Source: Hyphomonadaceae bacterium (GTDB lineage: Bacteria; Pseudomonadota; Alphaproteobacteria; Caulobacterales; Aquidulcibacteraceae). From it: DNA of 64,000 bases. The translations under genes were made by a program, and so were the position numbers. How positions within the stretch are numbered: position 1 is the first letter of the stretch; every line of letters starts with the position of its first letter. Below are positions 48,938 through 58,208 of the stretch, one piece after another. The notes below the pieces were generated by a model. The model saw only the letters and a program-made list of their open reading frames with translations, was not told where the DNA came from and searched no databases. The stretch spans positions 472,425-536,424 of the forward strand of contig WRPI01000001.1 in the NCBI GenBank assembly GCA_009773395.1, written 5' to 3'.

Positions 48938-49129
48938 ATGACCCAAACCACCCAAATTGATCCCAAACTGCTTGAAATATTAGTTTGCCCATTAAACCGA
49001 ACCCCTTTGGTTTATGACAAGGCCAAGCAAGAACTAATTTCAAAATCCGCGCGCCTCGCTTACCCCATTCGCGATGGCGTGCCGATAATGCTAGTTAGTG
49101 AAGCGCGGGAATTGGGTGAGGGCGACTAA
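48938..49129 (+). CDS. Trm112/YcaR-like small protein
   Basis: 63 residues from the ATG at 48938; the frame could begin at a TTG three bases upstream. The pattern is [41 protein letters not shown], typical of the YcaR/Trm112 group of bacteria, in which only one Cys-Pro survives from the zinc knuckle. Trm112 proteins stabilise methyltransferases in eukaryotes and archaea; the bacterial role is unclear. It overlaps the convergent argG stop by 4 bases. Confidence 0.9.
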   Translation: MTQTTQIDPKLLEILVCPLNRTPLVYDKAKQELISKSARLAYPIRDGVPIMLVSEARELGEGD

Positions 49130-50385
49130 TTCTTCCCCAAGCGCATATCCCGCCACGCAGCGATTCTTAGGCGCAAAGCATTGAGTTTGATAAAACCCTC
49201 GGCATCTTTTTGGTTATAACCGCCTGCAGCATCAAAACCCACAAGTTCTTTATTATACAATGAATATGGCGAACTACGGCCATCGACATATACGCCGCCT
49301 TTATAGATTTTGAGGCGAACTTCGCCCGACACGTTTTCTTGTGAAGCGTCAATTGCAGCTTGGAGCATTTGGCGTTCTGGGGTGAACCACATGCCATTAT
49401 ATATGAGAGTTGCATATTTTGGCATCAATTCATCTTTGAGATGCATTGCACCCCTATCAAGAGTTATTGATTCCATTGCACGGTGCGCGGTCAATAAAAT
49501 CGTGCCACCCGGAGTTTCATAGAATCCACGCGATTTCATGCCAACAAAGCGGTTTTCCACCAAATCAAGCCCGCCGATGCCATTGTCTTTCCCAATTTGG
49601 TTTAGCTTGCTTAGCAATTGCGCTGGGCTAAGCGCCTCGCCATTGATGGAGGTGGCGTCACCGCGCTCAAAACCGATTGTGATGATTGTGGCTTTATCAG
49701 GTGCTTCTTCAGGAGTTATGGTTCGGCGATCGCTGCGTTTTTTAACAATATCTGGTACTGATTGATCTGGGTCTTCAAGCGCCAAGCCTTCTGATGAAGT
49801 GTGGAGCAAATTCGCGTCAATTGAAAACGGAGCTTCGTTTTCCTTGCCGGCGGCAATATCAATATTGTGCTTTTTAGCATAGGCAATCAGATCGGGTCTG
49901 CCCGCAAATTCCCATTCGCGCCACGGCGCAATCACATGCACATCGGGCTTTAATGCATAATAGCTAAGCTCAAAACGCACCTGATCATTGCCCTTGCCAG
50001 TTGCGCCGTGGCAAACTGCATCAGCGCCAACCAAATTTGCGATTTCAATTTGCCGTTTGGCAATCAATGGCCGCGCAATTGAGGTGCCGAGTAAATAAAC
50101 ACCCTCATAAACCGTATTGGCGCGAAACATCGGAAACACGAAATCGCGGACAAATTCTTCGCGCAAATCGTCGATAAAAATATGTTCAGGTTTTACCCCC
50201 ATGTTTAGGGCTTTTTGGCGCGCTGGCTCAATTTCTTCGCCTTGACCCAAATCGGCAGTAAAAGTCACAACTTCGCAGCCATAAGTTTCTTGCAGCCATT
50301 TAAGGATTATTGAAGTATCAAGGCCGCCAGAATAGGCCAAAACCACGCGCTTCACTGCGCCTTTCACATTTTTATTTTCTGCCAC
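49126..50385 (-). CDS. argG: argininosuccinate synthase
   Basis: 419 residues. Joins citrulline and aspartate using ATP in arginine synthesis. The ATP pyrophosphatase P-loop [15 protein letters not shown] is near the N-terminus, followed by [19 protein letters not shown] and [13 protein letters not shown] at the end, all as expected. The start is a GTG with GAGAGAGAT upstream. The 5' end overlaps the DUF1648-like gene by 14 bases, so the two are translated from a common message. Confidence 0.97.
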   Translation of the reverse strand: MAENKNVKGAVKRVVLAYSGGLDTSIILKWLQETYGCEVVTFTADLGQGEEIEPARQKALNMGVKPEHIFIDDLREEFVRDFVFPMFRANTVYEGVYLLGTSIARPLIAKRQIEIANLVGADAVCHGATGKGNDQVRFELSYYALKPDVHVIAPWREWEFAGRPDLIAYAKKHNIDIAAGKENEAPFSIDANLLHTSSEGLALEDPDQSVPDIVKKRSDRRTITPEEAPDKATIITIGFERGDATSINGEALSPAQLLSKLNQIGKDNGIGGLDLVENRFVGMKSRGFYETPGGTILLTAHRAMESITLDRGAMHLKDELMPKYATLIYNGMWFTPERQMLQAAIDASQENVSGEVRLKIYKGGVYVDGRSSPYSLYNKELVGFDAAGGYNQKDAEGFIKLNALRLRIAAWRDMRLGKN

Positions 50386-50755
50386 TTTTTATCTCTCTCA
50401 ATACAAGCCCTAAATGTAAAATATGTGCCAATATAAACGCAATTGCTACACCAACCCTAATAATCGACAGGTTCAATAATTCAAGGCTTAAGCTACCACC
50501 ACCCCCATGCGCAAGAAAACTCAGAATTATTCCAGTTATTGCTGCAATAATTGGCGCAAATAATAAGCCAAAACGACGATTTGACCGCCAAATTGCCTTA
50601 CCTTTAAGGTTCCATTGCATAGCTATTTTGTCATTGGCGTCAATTTCTTGGCTTGCCGACCAAGAAATTATTGCCATTATTACAATTCCCGCAAAAAACG
50701 CGACATCGCCCGCTTCTAACAATTGCCGCGAAATATCGAGAGATAAGGATTCCAT
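50372..50755 (-). CDS. DUF1648-like small membrane protein
   Basis: 127 residues with three or four hydrophobic segments (about 19-34, 64-84, 98-118). The motif [27 protein letters not shown] resembles the N-terminal domain of SdpI/DUF1648 proteins ('W-n-x-x-G-k-x-d-r-w'). SdpI confers immunity to a killing peptide in Bacillus, but the DUF1648 domain alone has no known role. It overlaps argG at its 3' end and follows kup by 18 bases. Confidence 0.65.
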   Translation of the reverse strand: MESLSLDISRQLLEAGDVAFFAGIVIMAIISWSASQEIDANDKIAMQWNLKGKAIWRSNRRFGLLFAPIIAAITGIILSFLAHGGGGSLSLELLNLSIIRVGVAIAFILAHILHLGLVLREIKSGRK

Positions 50756-50773
50756 TATCTCTGCCTGACCATT

Positions 50774-52741
50774 TTATACGACGACTTGAGTTCCCAACTC
50801 AACCACGCGACCTGAAGGTATGTGGAAAAAGTCCGTCGCATTGGTCGCATTTCGGCCCAAGAAAATATAGAGTTTGTCTTGCCACAAAGGCATACCTGAA
50901 TGCGCGCTGGCGATGATTGTTCGGTGTCCCAAAAAGAAACTGGTGGACATAATATCGAATTTTAAACCCTGCTTGCGGCATAAAGTAAGCGCCTTGGGGA
51001 TATTCGGGCTTTCCATAAAGCCATATTGTATGATGACTTTTTTCACATTGGGCGCGATTTCGGAAATTTCCAATTTTTGATTTTCAGGTACACGTGGCCT
51101 CTTGGCAGTTATAACGCTTACAATTGCAATGTTCTCATGCAGCACCTTATTGTGCTTTAGATTATGCATTAAAGCAACTGGTGCCATTTCTGGATCCGAA
51201 GTTAGGAAAATCGCGGTTCCCGGGACTTTATGGACGGGGTGCGCCGCAAGATTATCCAATAAAGTTTTTAATGGGATTGAATCGCGGCGGGTTTTATCAC
51301 TAAGGATTTTTGAGCCAGCAGTCCAAGTCCACATTATCACAACAATAAGTGCGCCTAATACCAATGGCATCCACGCCCCATGTGGGATTTTCGGCAATTG
51401 CGAACCGACAAAAACCAAGTCCATGGTCAAAATTGGGAGCAATAGCAAAGCAACGCGAAGTGAAGACCATTTCCACAACCGAGTTAAAACTGGCGCGGCC
51501 AATAATGTATCCATTAACATTGCGCCGGTTATCGCAATACCATAGGCCGAAGTGAGCGCCGATGATGTTTGGAAAGCACCGACCAATAATAAAACCCCGA
51601 CCAAAAGCAAAGTGTTGACTTGCGGCACATAAATTTGCCCCGCCTGAGTTTCTGATGTGCGCTTAATTACCATGCGCGGCAACAACCCAAGCTGAACCGC
51701 TTGTTGGGTCATAGAAAATGCGCCAGTTATGACGGCTTGTGAGGCAATTATCGCCGCCAAAGCTGCCAAAATCATAACCGGCCAAAAGGCAAAATCTGGA
51801 ACCATCATCCAAAATGGGTCAGCTTTGCCTTCGGGGTGGGCAATCACAAATGCGCCTTGCCCTAAATAATTAAGCACTAAACATGGGAAAACAAACGCAA
51901 ACCAAGCGGCACGAATTGGTGTTTTACCAAAATGCCCCATATCGGCGTAAAGTGCTTCGGCACCTGTTACAGCCAAGAAAACCGAGCCCAAAACCAAAAA
52001 TGAAATAAAGCCATTTTGGATCATGAATTTTACCGCAAACCACGGATTTAGTGCGTTAAAAATTTGCATTTCGGGGTCATCAAGCAAATGGTAAATCCCA
52101 AGTGCTGCAAGAGTTAGAAACCAAATTGCGGTAATTGGGCCAAACCACTGCGCAATAGCGTGCGTCCCTTTTGATTGCACCAAAAATAGGCCAATAAGAA
52201 TAATTGCCGAAAATGGCACAATATATGGCGTGAGGCTTTCACCTACCCCCGGTGCAACTTTCAAGCCTTCAATCGCGCCCAAAACCGAAATTGCGGGTGT
52301 AATAATGCCATCGCCATAGAAAAATGCAGCACCAATAACGCCGCCCAAAAACACAAGTTTCGAAGGATTCCCAAATGCTTTTTGCGCCAAAGCCATCAAT
52401 GCCAAAGTGCCGCCTTCGCCATTATTGTCGGCACGCATTAGAAAGACCACATATTTTATCGAAACAATAAGCATCAACGCCCATAAAATAAGTGAAACAA
52501 TTCCGATTACCGAAGCTTCGAGGCCGCCAACACCGTGATGAGCATGGTGCAAGGATTCGCGCATCGCATAAAAAGGACTTGTGCCGATGTCGCCAAAAAC
52601 AACGCCGACCGAACCAAGCGCCAAAGTAAGAAAACTCGCTTTCGAGTGGCCGTTTTCATTGTGCGCATCGGAGTGTAAATTGTCTCCTTGGCCATCTGCT
52701 GAGCTTGCAGCGGATTTATTTGCTATTTCACTGGACGCCAA
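50774..52741 (-). CDS. kup: KUP-type potassium uptake protein
   Basis: 655 residues with about 12 transmembrane helices and a cytoplasmic C-terminal domain. Family motifs include LGSVGVVFGDIGTSPFYAMR, DNNGEGGTLALMALAQKA, the conserved FYGDGIITPAISVLGAIEGL and AYGIAITGAMLMDT. It brings K+ into the cell by proton symport. A soluble, acidic N-terminal stretch of about 35 residues precedes the first helix. The start is a TTG with AGGA seven bases upstream. Confidence 0.94.
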   Translation of the reverse strand: MASSEIANKSAASSADGQGDNLHSDAHNENGHSKASFLTLALGSVGVVFGDIGTSPFYAMRESLHHAHHGVGGLEASVIGIVSLILWALMLIVSIKYVVFLMRADNNGEGGTLALMALAQKAFGNPSKLVFLGGVIGAAFFYGDGIITPAISVLGAIEGLKVAPGVGESLTPYIVPFSAIILIGLFLVQSKGTHAIAQWFGPITAIWFLTLAALGIYHLLDDPEMQIFNALNPWFAVKFMIQNGFISFLVLGSVFLAVTGAEALYADMGHFGKTPIRAAWFAFVFPCLVLNYLGQGAFVIAHPEGKADPFWMMVPDFAFWPVMILAALAAIIASQAVITGAFSMTQQAVQLGLLPRMVIKRTSETQAGQIYVPQVNTLLLVGVLLLVGAFQTSSALTSAYGIAITGAMLMDTLLAAPVLTRLWKWSSLRVALLLLPILTMDLVFVGSQLPKIPHGAWMPLVLGALIVVIMWTWTAGSKILSDKTRRDSIPLKTLLDNLAAHPVHKVPGTAIFLTSDPEMAPVALMHNLKHNKVLHENIAIVSVITAKRPRVPENQKLEISEIAPNVKKVIIQYGFMESPNIPKALTLCRKQGLKFDIMSTSFFLGHRTIIASAHSGMPLWQDKLYIFLGRNATNATDFFHIPSGRVVELGTQVVV

Positions 52742-52886
52742 TGGAGAATCCTTTTGTTATTACATTCTTGAAACTGCCAAGTATTTTCGCCGATACTCTT
52801 TTTATTTACTTGCTTCAATTGCTATAAGCACTAGATAGCAAATTGGTTCGATTTGGATTGGCTATAATCGTGATTTTGGGGGTAAA

Positions 52887-53690
52887 ATGCGTAAAACTTG
52901 CTTGATAACTGGGGCATCGGCGGGCATTGGGGCGGCATTTGCCGAACTTATGGCGCAAATGGGCTATGATTTAGTCCTGACAGCGCGGCGCGAGGATAAA
53001 TTAAGGAATTTGGCGGCAAAGCTACAACAAGATTGGGGCGCAAATTCAATTATCGTGGTGGCAGATTTATCGCAAATTGGTGCAGTTGACATAATCCTTG
53101 GTGAAGCTAAGGCAAATGGGCGGACAATTGATGCTTTGATAAATAATGCGGGCTACGGCCTTGGCGGGACTTTCGCCTCAACCAATTGGCAAGATCAAGC
53201 CGATTTCGTCCAATCGATGCTAACCGCACCAACTGAATTGGCACATAAAGTTCTAGGCGGAATGCGCGAGCGTGGATTCGGCCGTATCATAAATGTTGCG
53301 TCACTGGCTGGCATATTACCGGGTTCTAGAGGCCATACTTTATACAGCGCTATAAAAGCATTTTTGATAAAATTCTCGCAAAGCCTTCATCTCGAAAATC
53401 TTGGCACGGGTGTGCATGTTAGCGCTCTTTGCCCTGGCTTCACTTATTCCGAATTTCACGATGTAAATGGGCTAAGGGAACAAGTGTCCAAATTGCCAAA
53501 TTATATGTGGCTTGATGCCAAAACAGTTGCAAAATTGGGTTATGACGCGGTCGAAGCCAATAAAGCAGTGGTAGTAACTGGCTTTGCCAATAAAGTCATT
53601 GCAGCATTGGCGCACTTAATGCCAGACGGTTTGATGCTGAAATTAATGGCTTCGCAATCAAAGAACTTTAGAAATGGTGCCGACGCTTAA
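52887..53690 (+). CDS. short-chain dehydrogenase/reductase
   Basis: 267 residues. Classical SDR: NADPH-type TGASAGIGAAFAELMA, DALINNAGYGLGG, the catalytic serine in INVASLAGILPGS and Tyr-Lys in LYSAIKAFLIKFSQSLH. Substrate cannot be deduced; relatives are often annotated as DltE-like or 3-oxoacyl reductases without proof. It stands alone on the plus strand and its stop overlaps that of the convergent oxygenase gene by 4 bases. Confidence 0.92.
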   Translation: MRKTCLITGASAGIGAAFAELMAQMGYDLVLTARREDKLRNLAAKLQQDWGANSIIVVADLSQIGAVDIILGEAKANGRTIDALINNAGYGLGGTFASTNWQDQADFVQSMLTAPTELAHKVLGGMRERGFGRIINVASLAGILPGSRGHTLYSAIKAFLIKFSQSLHLENLGTGVHVSALCPGFTYSEFHDVNGLREQVSKLPNYMWLDAKTVAKLGYDAVEANKAVVVTGFANKVIAALAHLMPDGLMLKLMASQSKNFRNGADA

Positions 53691-54376
53691 ACCACAATAA
53701 GTGATTTTTCATCACGCCAGCCAATGTCGTCAGTAAACCAACCCGAATAAGTATAACGAAGCCCCGAAGTTATTTTGGTTACTCCATGAACATGTTCATA
53801 GCCCGCACCAAATAATAATAATGACCCGGCTTTTGGTGCAATCCGCACCCCAAGCCCCGGATAATATGTGTGTCCACCTTCATAGTCATCGTTTAGATAC
53901 AAAATGGACGAATAAGTCCGATGTGAAGTGGCGTTCGGGCTTCCGTCTGATTTCAAATTATCGGCGTGCGGCTTCATTTCTAAGCCAGCGTGCCAACGCA
54001 CTAATTGCGAACAATCTGAATAGACAGGTTCACCGACGGCAAATTCGTTTATTATGGTTAGGTTGGCGAAATGGCGGATTTGTTGCATTATCCGCACGGC
54101 TTCAACTTCATGCGATATAATGTCGTGAAATTGGATATAACGACCGTCCCAAAATTCTACGCCAGTATGTTCGGCCAGTTCTTTATAGTTGCGCTCATAG
54201 CAATCAATAAGGACTTTGCATTGGCTAGGATTAATCGCGTCTTTAATAATCAAAAGCGAAGGGTGCTCTTGATTTTCGCCCAATAATGGCAAGGAATTGC
54301 CATCGCCAACCCACCAATCCTTAGCGTTCGGCCTCGGTTCGATTTTATATTCTAAACTATCAAATGTTTCTAACAT
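53687..54376 (-). CDS. 2-oxoglutarate/Fe(II) oxygenase, prolyl 4-hydroxylase-like
   Basis: 229 residues from the ATG at 54376 (MLETFDSLEYKIEP), chosen because GGGAATGTGCT precedes it. The double-stranded beta-helix has the iron ligands His-x-Asp in LEMKPHADN and the distal His in GYEHVHGVTKI, plus Arg in GLRYTYSGWF for 2-oxoglutarate. These residues follow the P4Hc pattern. It could hydroxylate a protein or a small molecule; no partner is suggested by the neighbours. Confidence 0.88.
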   Translation of the reverse strand: MLETFDSLEYKIEPRPNAKDWWVGDGNSLPLLGENQEHPSLLIIKDAINPSQCKVLIDCYERNYKELAEHTGVEFWDGRYIQFHDIISHEVEAVRIMQQIRHFANLTIINEFAVGEPVYSDCSQLVRWHAGLEMKPHADNLKSDGSPNATSHRTYSSILYLNDDYEGGHTYYPGLGVRIAPKAGSLLLFGAGYEHVHGVTKITSGLRYTYSGWFTDDIGWRDEKSLIVV

Positions 54377-54449
54377 AGCACATTCCCACATTGGTATTTG
54401 CAAGGAATAGACGCAACAATTGTGCCAAACTTTCTTAGGTCATTGCGTA

Positions 54450-54553
54450 GAGCGCATTGCGTTTAAGTTGATTCAACTTAATAGGCGAAAATGCGCGACC
54501 AAGAAAGAATCTAGCGTGGGCGTTTAGTGACAACTAAACGCAAACCGCGCTAG
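54450..54553 (-). repeat. two-hairpin dispersed element, copy H
   Basis: Reverse complement of copy F over about 100 bases. Stem 2 at 54463-54481 (TTAAGTTG/CAACTTAA), linker TGCGCGACCAAGAAA (54492-54506) and stem 1 at 54511-54553 (CTAGCGTGGGCGTTTAGT against ACTAAACGCAAACCGCGCTAG positions). It ends next to the stop codon of the proline-rich secreted protein gene. Confidence 0.86.
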
Positions 54554-54554
54554 T

Positions 54555-55409
54555 TTAATTCGGTGGTGGTGGTGGCGGCGGTGGTTGCCTGCGGCCTGGT
54601 GGAACTAATGGTGTCGGTGAGCGGCCAACTACGCCAGAAAACCGCGAACCGCCGCCGACGAAAATCGCGCCGCCGCCGCCGTATCCAGTCATCATATTGT
54701 AACCAACGCCATTATTCATGCCGCCATAAAAAAACGATGGGCTTATTTGCGCTAATTGTTGTGGTGGCGGCATATAATAAGCGGGCGCGGGCGCATACAT
54801 TGCTGGTTGTTGTGGAGCATACATCATTGGTGGCGGCGGTGGCGCATAAGTTACTGGCGGTGTTGCTGGTGCATACATCATTGGGGGAGGCGCTTCACCA
54901 ACCACAACCCATTGACCATTGCATGGCACACGCTGCGCCACTGCTGCACTGCATGTCTGTTGTTGCGGCGCATTGGTTTGCATGACGCGGACTTCATGGA
55001 CTTCATTTGTCCTCATATCAATTTGCACAGGTTGCGAACTATAAGAATGGTGCTGCTGCGCTCCATTGCTTTCATTGCTATAGGAATAGCCGCTAACATT
55101 CGAATATTGGCTGCCAGAATTAGTGTTTTGGTTATGGGCAAAGGCAGCGCTTGAATGCTGCACATTGGAAGCCGAATAGTTTTCAGCGCTGGCGGCTTCG
55201 GAATAATACCCACCTTCGCTGACACTTGGGCCATTAGCTGTGATTTCGATATTCTCAGTGACCCTTATCGCACCTTGACAATGGCTTTCCGCGCCACTGC
55301 CAAGTACGCAGGGGTTCGCACTAATCATGTGGGTTGAACCTGCCATAACTGGCGAAGCCAAAAATGCCAGCACAAGGCCTGAAGCAGAAAAAGCTAATTT
55401 TTTGGTCAT
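54555..55409 (-). CDS. secreted Ser/Asn- and Pro-rich low-complexity protein
   Basis: 284 residues with a signal peptide (about 1-23, PVMA). Residues 60-130 are rich in Ser, Asn, Tyr and Gln; 165-235 consist of proline, tyrosine, methionine and alanine repeats (MMYAPATPPVTYAPPPPPMMYAP), then a glycine-rich patch and a final RRQPPPPPPPPN. Four cysteines (NPCVLGSGAESHC, QQTCSAAVAQRVPCNG) may form two disulfides in the exported protein. I do not recognise a family. It is probably a surface or periplasmic structural protein. The last codons abut repeat copy H. Confidence 0.7.
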   Translation of the reverse strand: MTKKLAFSASGLVLAFLASPVMAGSTHMISANPCVLGSGAESHCQGAIRVTENIEITANGPSVSEGGYYSEAASAENYSASNVQHSSAAFAHNQNTNSGSQYSNVSGYSYSNESNGAQQHHSYSSQPVQIDMRTNEVHEVRVMQTNAPQQQTCSAAVAQRVPCNGQWVVVGEAPPPMMYAPATPPVTYAPPPPPMMYAPQQPAMYAPAPAYYMPPPQQLAQISPSFFYGGMNNGVGYNMMTGYGGGGAIFVGGGSRFSGVVGRSPTPLVPPGRRQPPPPPPPPN

Positions 55410-55538
55410 TGCAACGTCCTCATTACGACGAAATTCGCCGAAAAATCGATTTGATAAACGTCAAAGAGGGTAAAAAAAATATCTTTTCAAGCCTTTGCCC
55501 CAATAAGGGGAAAGCTAAGTTCCAATATTCATTTGGCA

Positions 55539-56234
55539 TTAGAAATTTGCGTCATTCCGAAGCATTGCGCCCGATACTCTCGCAATTATTGCTGGCAATG
55601 CCAACATATTTGTAAAAACTTGAACTGCGCCATTGGCGGTTAATTCAGATCCATGCCCAGTTTGAATATGGCTTGCGCCGAGAAAACCAATCGATTTAAT
55701 ATTTGCGGCCTTGGCGGCGCGAATCCCAGCCAATGAATCTTCGATTACCAAGCATTCTTCAGGCGCAAAACCCATTTTATTTGCAGCAAACAAAAAAACG
55801 TCTGGGTGCGGCTTTGGCCGTGCCACTTCACTTGCAGAAAAAACATTTTCGCCAAAATATTGAAACAAGGCAGTAGTTTTGAGATTGGTAATAAGCTTGC
55901 TTTTTTCAGTTGACGAAGCCACGCAAATTGAGTGTCTTTTTCCTTCTCGCAAATGGTTCAAGACATTGGCGACACCTTCAATTTGCTCTAATTCATTTGC
56001 AAATATTTGTGCGAGCCTGGTTTTGTGCCGCTCCATGAAGTCGGGTGTTAATGGCGCGCCAAGGTCATTTTCAATTGCTTCCCACAACAATCTGCTTGGC
56101 CTTCCAACATAATTTTCTAATATTTCTTGCGCAGTAATTGGGTGGCCCAATGCATTTGCGTCTTCGGCTTCGACCCGCGCGCAAATAAGCTCTGAATCAA
56201 TTAGCACGCCGTCACAATCAAAAATGATTAGCAT
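55539..56234 (-). CDS. HAD-superfamily phosphatase (beta-phosphoglucomutase-like)
   Basis: 231 residues. HAD motif I DCDGVLIDSE with the two catalytic aspartates is at the N-terminus, a helical cap follows (about 18-85), then motif II in ICVASSTEKSKL, the lysine in VARPKPHPDVFLFAA and motif IV in CLVIEDSLAGIRAAKAA. This layout resembles bacterial phosphoglycolate phosphatases and beta-phosphoglucomutases. Substrate unknown. Nine bases upstream lies a decayed copy of the SDHAF4 gene end. Confidence 0.92.
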   Translation of the reverse strand: MLIIFDCDGVLIDSELICARVEAEDANALGHPITAQEILENYVGRPSRLLWEAIENDLGAPLTPDFMERHKTRLAQIFANELEQIEGVANVLNHLREGKRHSICVASSTEKSKLITNLKTTALFQYFGENVFSASEVARPKPHPDVFLFAANKMGFAPEECLVIEDSLAGIRAAKAANIKSIGFLGASHIQTGHGSELTANGAVQVFTNMLALPAIIARVSGAMLRNDANF

Positions 56235-56243
56235 CTGTGCGCC

Positions 56244-56273
56244 TTAGAAATCATGGGCGATCCCATTCTTTTC
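56244..56273 (-). pseudogene. remnant duplicate of the SDHAF4 gene 3' end
   Basis: The ten codons GAA AAG AAT GGG ATC GCC CAT GAT TTC TAA encode EKNGIAHDF-stop, the same peptide as the end of the intact gene 74 bases upstream (56347-56376). The two copies differ at five codons, always at a synonymous third base. Upstream of the Glu codon the similarity stops. It has no start codon and is not translated as such. Confidence 0.8.
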
Positions 56274-56346
56274 ACTTATTCTTTGGCGCTCTACCGCCGC
56301 GCAGGCGGGCTCGCTCAATGCTCGCATCCTCGCTTTGCTCGGATTG

Positions 56347-56538
56347 TTAAAAATCATGGGCAATGCCGTTCTTCTCCCAGTCGCCAAACCTAGTTGGTTC
56401 TTGGCCTTTGCGGCCTCCAATTTCTAATGGCAGGGTTTCGCTTTGCTGGATTTGACGCCGTTCATCGGCTTCTTGCAATGCACGCTTTGCGGCGGCGCTT
56501 GGGGCTTGCGGCGAGATTGGTTGGTTTTGACTATTCAT
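56347..56538 (-). CDS. DUF1674/SDHAF4-type succinate dehydrogenase assembly factor
   Basis: 63 residues from the ATG at 56538 (MNSQNQPISPQAPS); an upstream extension would run into the divergent rsmB gene. The diagnostic C-terminal motif PTRFGDWEKNGIAHDF is exact for DUF1674. In mitochondria SDHAF4 binds flavinylated SdhA and helps its assembly with the iron-sulfur subunit. No sdh genes are in the window. Between its stop and the HAD gene lie a duplicated 3' tail and 73 bases of GC-rich hairpin sequence (CCGCC/GGCGG at 56294-56308). Confidence 0.88.
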   Translation of the reverse strand: MNSQNQPISPQAPSAAAKRALQEADERRQIQQSETLPLEIGGRKGQEPTRFGDWEKNGIAHDF

Positions 56539-56588
56539 AGGTGTTAATAGCATTTTTATTTGGGGTGACAAACCGCTATTCATTTTTT

Positions 56589-57929
56589 ATGCACCCCAAA
56601 AACAACAATCGTAGAAATCAACCCAACAACCGCCGCCCACAAAAACGCCGCTGCCCAGACGATGCAAGGCACGCGGCGGCAAGGCTTATTTGGTTGGTTT
56701 TGGAGGAAAATAGAACTCTCGACGAAGTTATGGCTTCAGAAGAATCCTATGCCGAATTGAGCGGTGTGAATCGATCTTTTGCGGCCGCGATTGCAAAATC
56801 CACGCTACGCCACCTTGGCCATATAGATGTTTTATTGAACGGCGCTTTGCAAAAACCTTTGCCCGAAACTGCATTTTATGCGCGCTCAATTTTGCGCACT
56901 GGCATCGCGCAATATTTGGCAGATTTGGCACCTGCTTACGCAATAATTGATCGCGCTGTTGAGCTTGCGAAGTCCAATAAAATTGCTTTCGGAATGGCAG
57001 GTTTGGTGAACGCAATTTTGCGCAAAATCGTTACTAAAGAACAAAAACCAGAGCTTAAAATCGAAGATTTATTGCCAGCCGTTTGGCGGTCTCGCTACCA
57101 AAGTTTTTACGGCAATGAAATCACTAAATTAATCGCAAATGAGCTTCTAACGCATAGCCCAATAGACCTAACAATTCTTGATGGCGATCCCGTCGATATT
57201 CAAGACCAATTCGGTGGTGAAATCTTGCCAAATGGCAGTTTGCGTCTAGCAAGCCTCCCTGAAGGCTTTACCGCGCTCGAAGCCTGGGCCAATGGCCAAG
57301 TTATTGTGCAAAATGCGGCAGCGTCCATTCCCGCTAAATTATTGGGTGCAAAACCCAGCGAAAATATCCTAGATATGTGCGCAGCTCCTGGCGGAAAAAC
57401 CATGCAACTTGCAGCCACTGGCGCAAAAGTAACGGCACTTGATTTGAATGAAGACAGGTTGCGGTTGGTCGCAGAAAATCTTGCAAGAACCAAATTGAAC
57501 GCAAAACTAATATGCGGCTCGGCGCAAAATAAGGCGGGCGAAAATTGCTATGACGCTATTCTCTTAGATGCGCCATGTTCTGCGACTGGCACGTTAAAAA
57601 GCAATTTGGAAAGTCTTTGGATAAAATCACCATTCGATTTGCCAAAAACCATACAAAATCAAGAGGAATTGATGCGCACAGCGGCGAAAGCGCTTAAGAA
57701 AAATGGCCGCCTTGTTTATGCGGTTTGTTCACTTGAACCCGAAGAAGCCGATTTGGCGGTGGCTGCGGCGATTGATGCGGGGTTGAGACTCGACCCAATA
57801 AAAGCTGAAGAAGTTAGTGGCTTAGAAATAGCGATAGAAGCGCGCGGGACAATGCGAATTCTGCCCCATTATTGGAGCGACAAAGGTGGATTGGATGGGT
57901 TCTTTATTGCGCGATTTTTGAAATTGTAG
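56589..57929 (+). CDS. rsmB: 16S rRNA (cytosine-967-C5)-methyltransferase
   Basis: 446 residues from the ATG at 56589 (MHPKNNNRRNQ), after which the protein begins with a basic tail; a GTG upstream at 56541 would overlap the divergent SDHAF4 gene. The N-terminal half is the NusB-like RNA-binding domain (ARHAAARLIWLVLEENRTL), and the C-terminal half is the Rossmann methyltransferase with DMCAAPGGKTMQLAATGA and the two cysteines in DAPCSATGTLKSN and VCSLEPEEADL, one nucleophilic and one for product release. It modifies the 30S subunit; its gene is often near the fmt or rpe loci, but not here. Confidence 0.92.
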   Translation: MHPKNNNRRNQPNNRRPQKRRCPDDARHAAARLIWLVLEENRTLDEVMASEESYAELSGVNRSFAAAIAKSTLRHLGHIDVLLNGALQKPLPETAFYARSILRTGIAQYLADLAPAYAIIDRAVELAKSNKIAFGMAGLVNAILRKIVTKEQKPELKIEDLLPAVWRSRYQSFYGNEITKLIANELLTHSPIDLTILDGDPVDIQDQFGGEILPNGSLRLASLPEGFTALEAWANGQVIVQNAAASIPAKLLGAKPSENILDMCAAPGGKTMQLAATGAKVTALDLNEDRLRLVAENLARTKLNAKLICGSAQNKAGENCYDAILLDAPCSATGTLKSNLESLWIKSPFDLPKTIQNQEELMRTAAKALKKNGRLVYAVCSLEPEEADLAVAAAIDAGLRLDPIKAEEVSGLEIAIEARGTMRILPHYWSDKGGLDGFFIARFLKL

Positions 57930-57989
57930 CGGGCCAATCGTTCAAGTTCCCTCGAATTTAAGCATTTGGTTTTTTGTTTGAGAAATAGC

Positions 57990-58208
57990 GATTAAGTGGC
58001 TTTGGAATGGTTTATGGCGAAACGCGTTTCCCCAAAACCATTCATCAAGTGTGTTTTGCGCCCTAGGTTTTTGTCAAGCCCTCGCGCTAAAGCGCGACCG
58101 CGAAGCGGCTCTGGGGCTTGACTAAAACCTAGGGCGCGAAGGCATAATAAGCGAGTGGGCTTAGGGCAAACCTGGCCCTAAGACCATTCCAAAGCAAATT
58201 CCTTCAAA
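57990..58208 (+). repeat. three-hairpin dispersed element, copy E
   Basis: In the 454-base gap 57930-58383. Hairpins at 58006-58042, 58058-58137 (central stem GCGCCCTAGGTTTTTGTCAA...) and 58154-58188. It is in the same orientation as copy C and carries the same linkers (CATCAAGTG between stems, CGAAGGCATAATAAGCGA after the central stem). Terminal inverted repeats AAGTGGCTTTGGAATGG and CCATTCCAAAGCAAATT flank it. The stretch 58210-58380 has no gene and no clear signal; part of it resembles the flank of copy A. Confidence 0.88.

Noticed and set aside
54563..54985. plus-strand frame rich in Val, Arg and Cys
   Set aside because: Mirror of the proline-rich repeat on the other strand.
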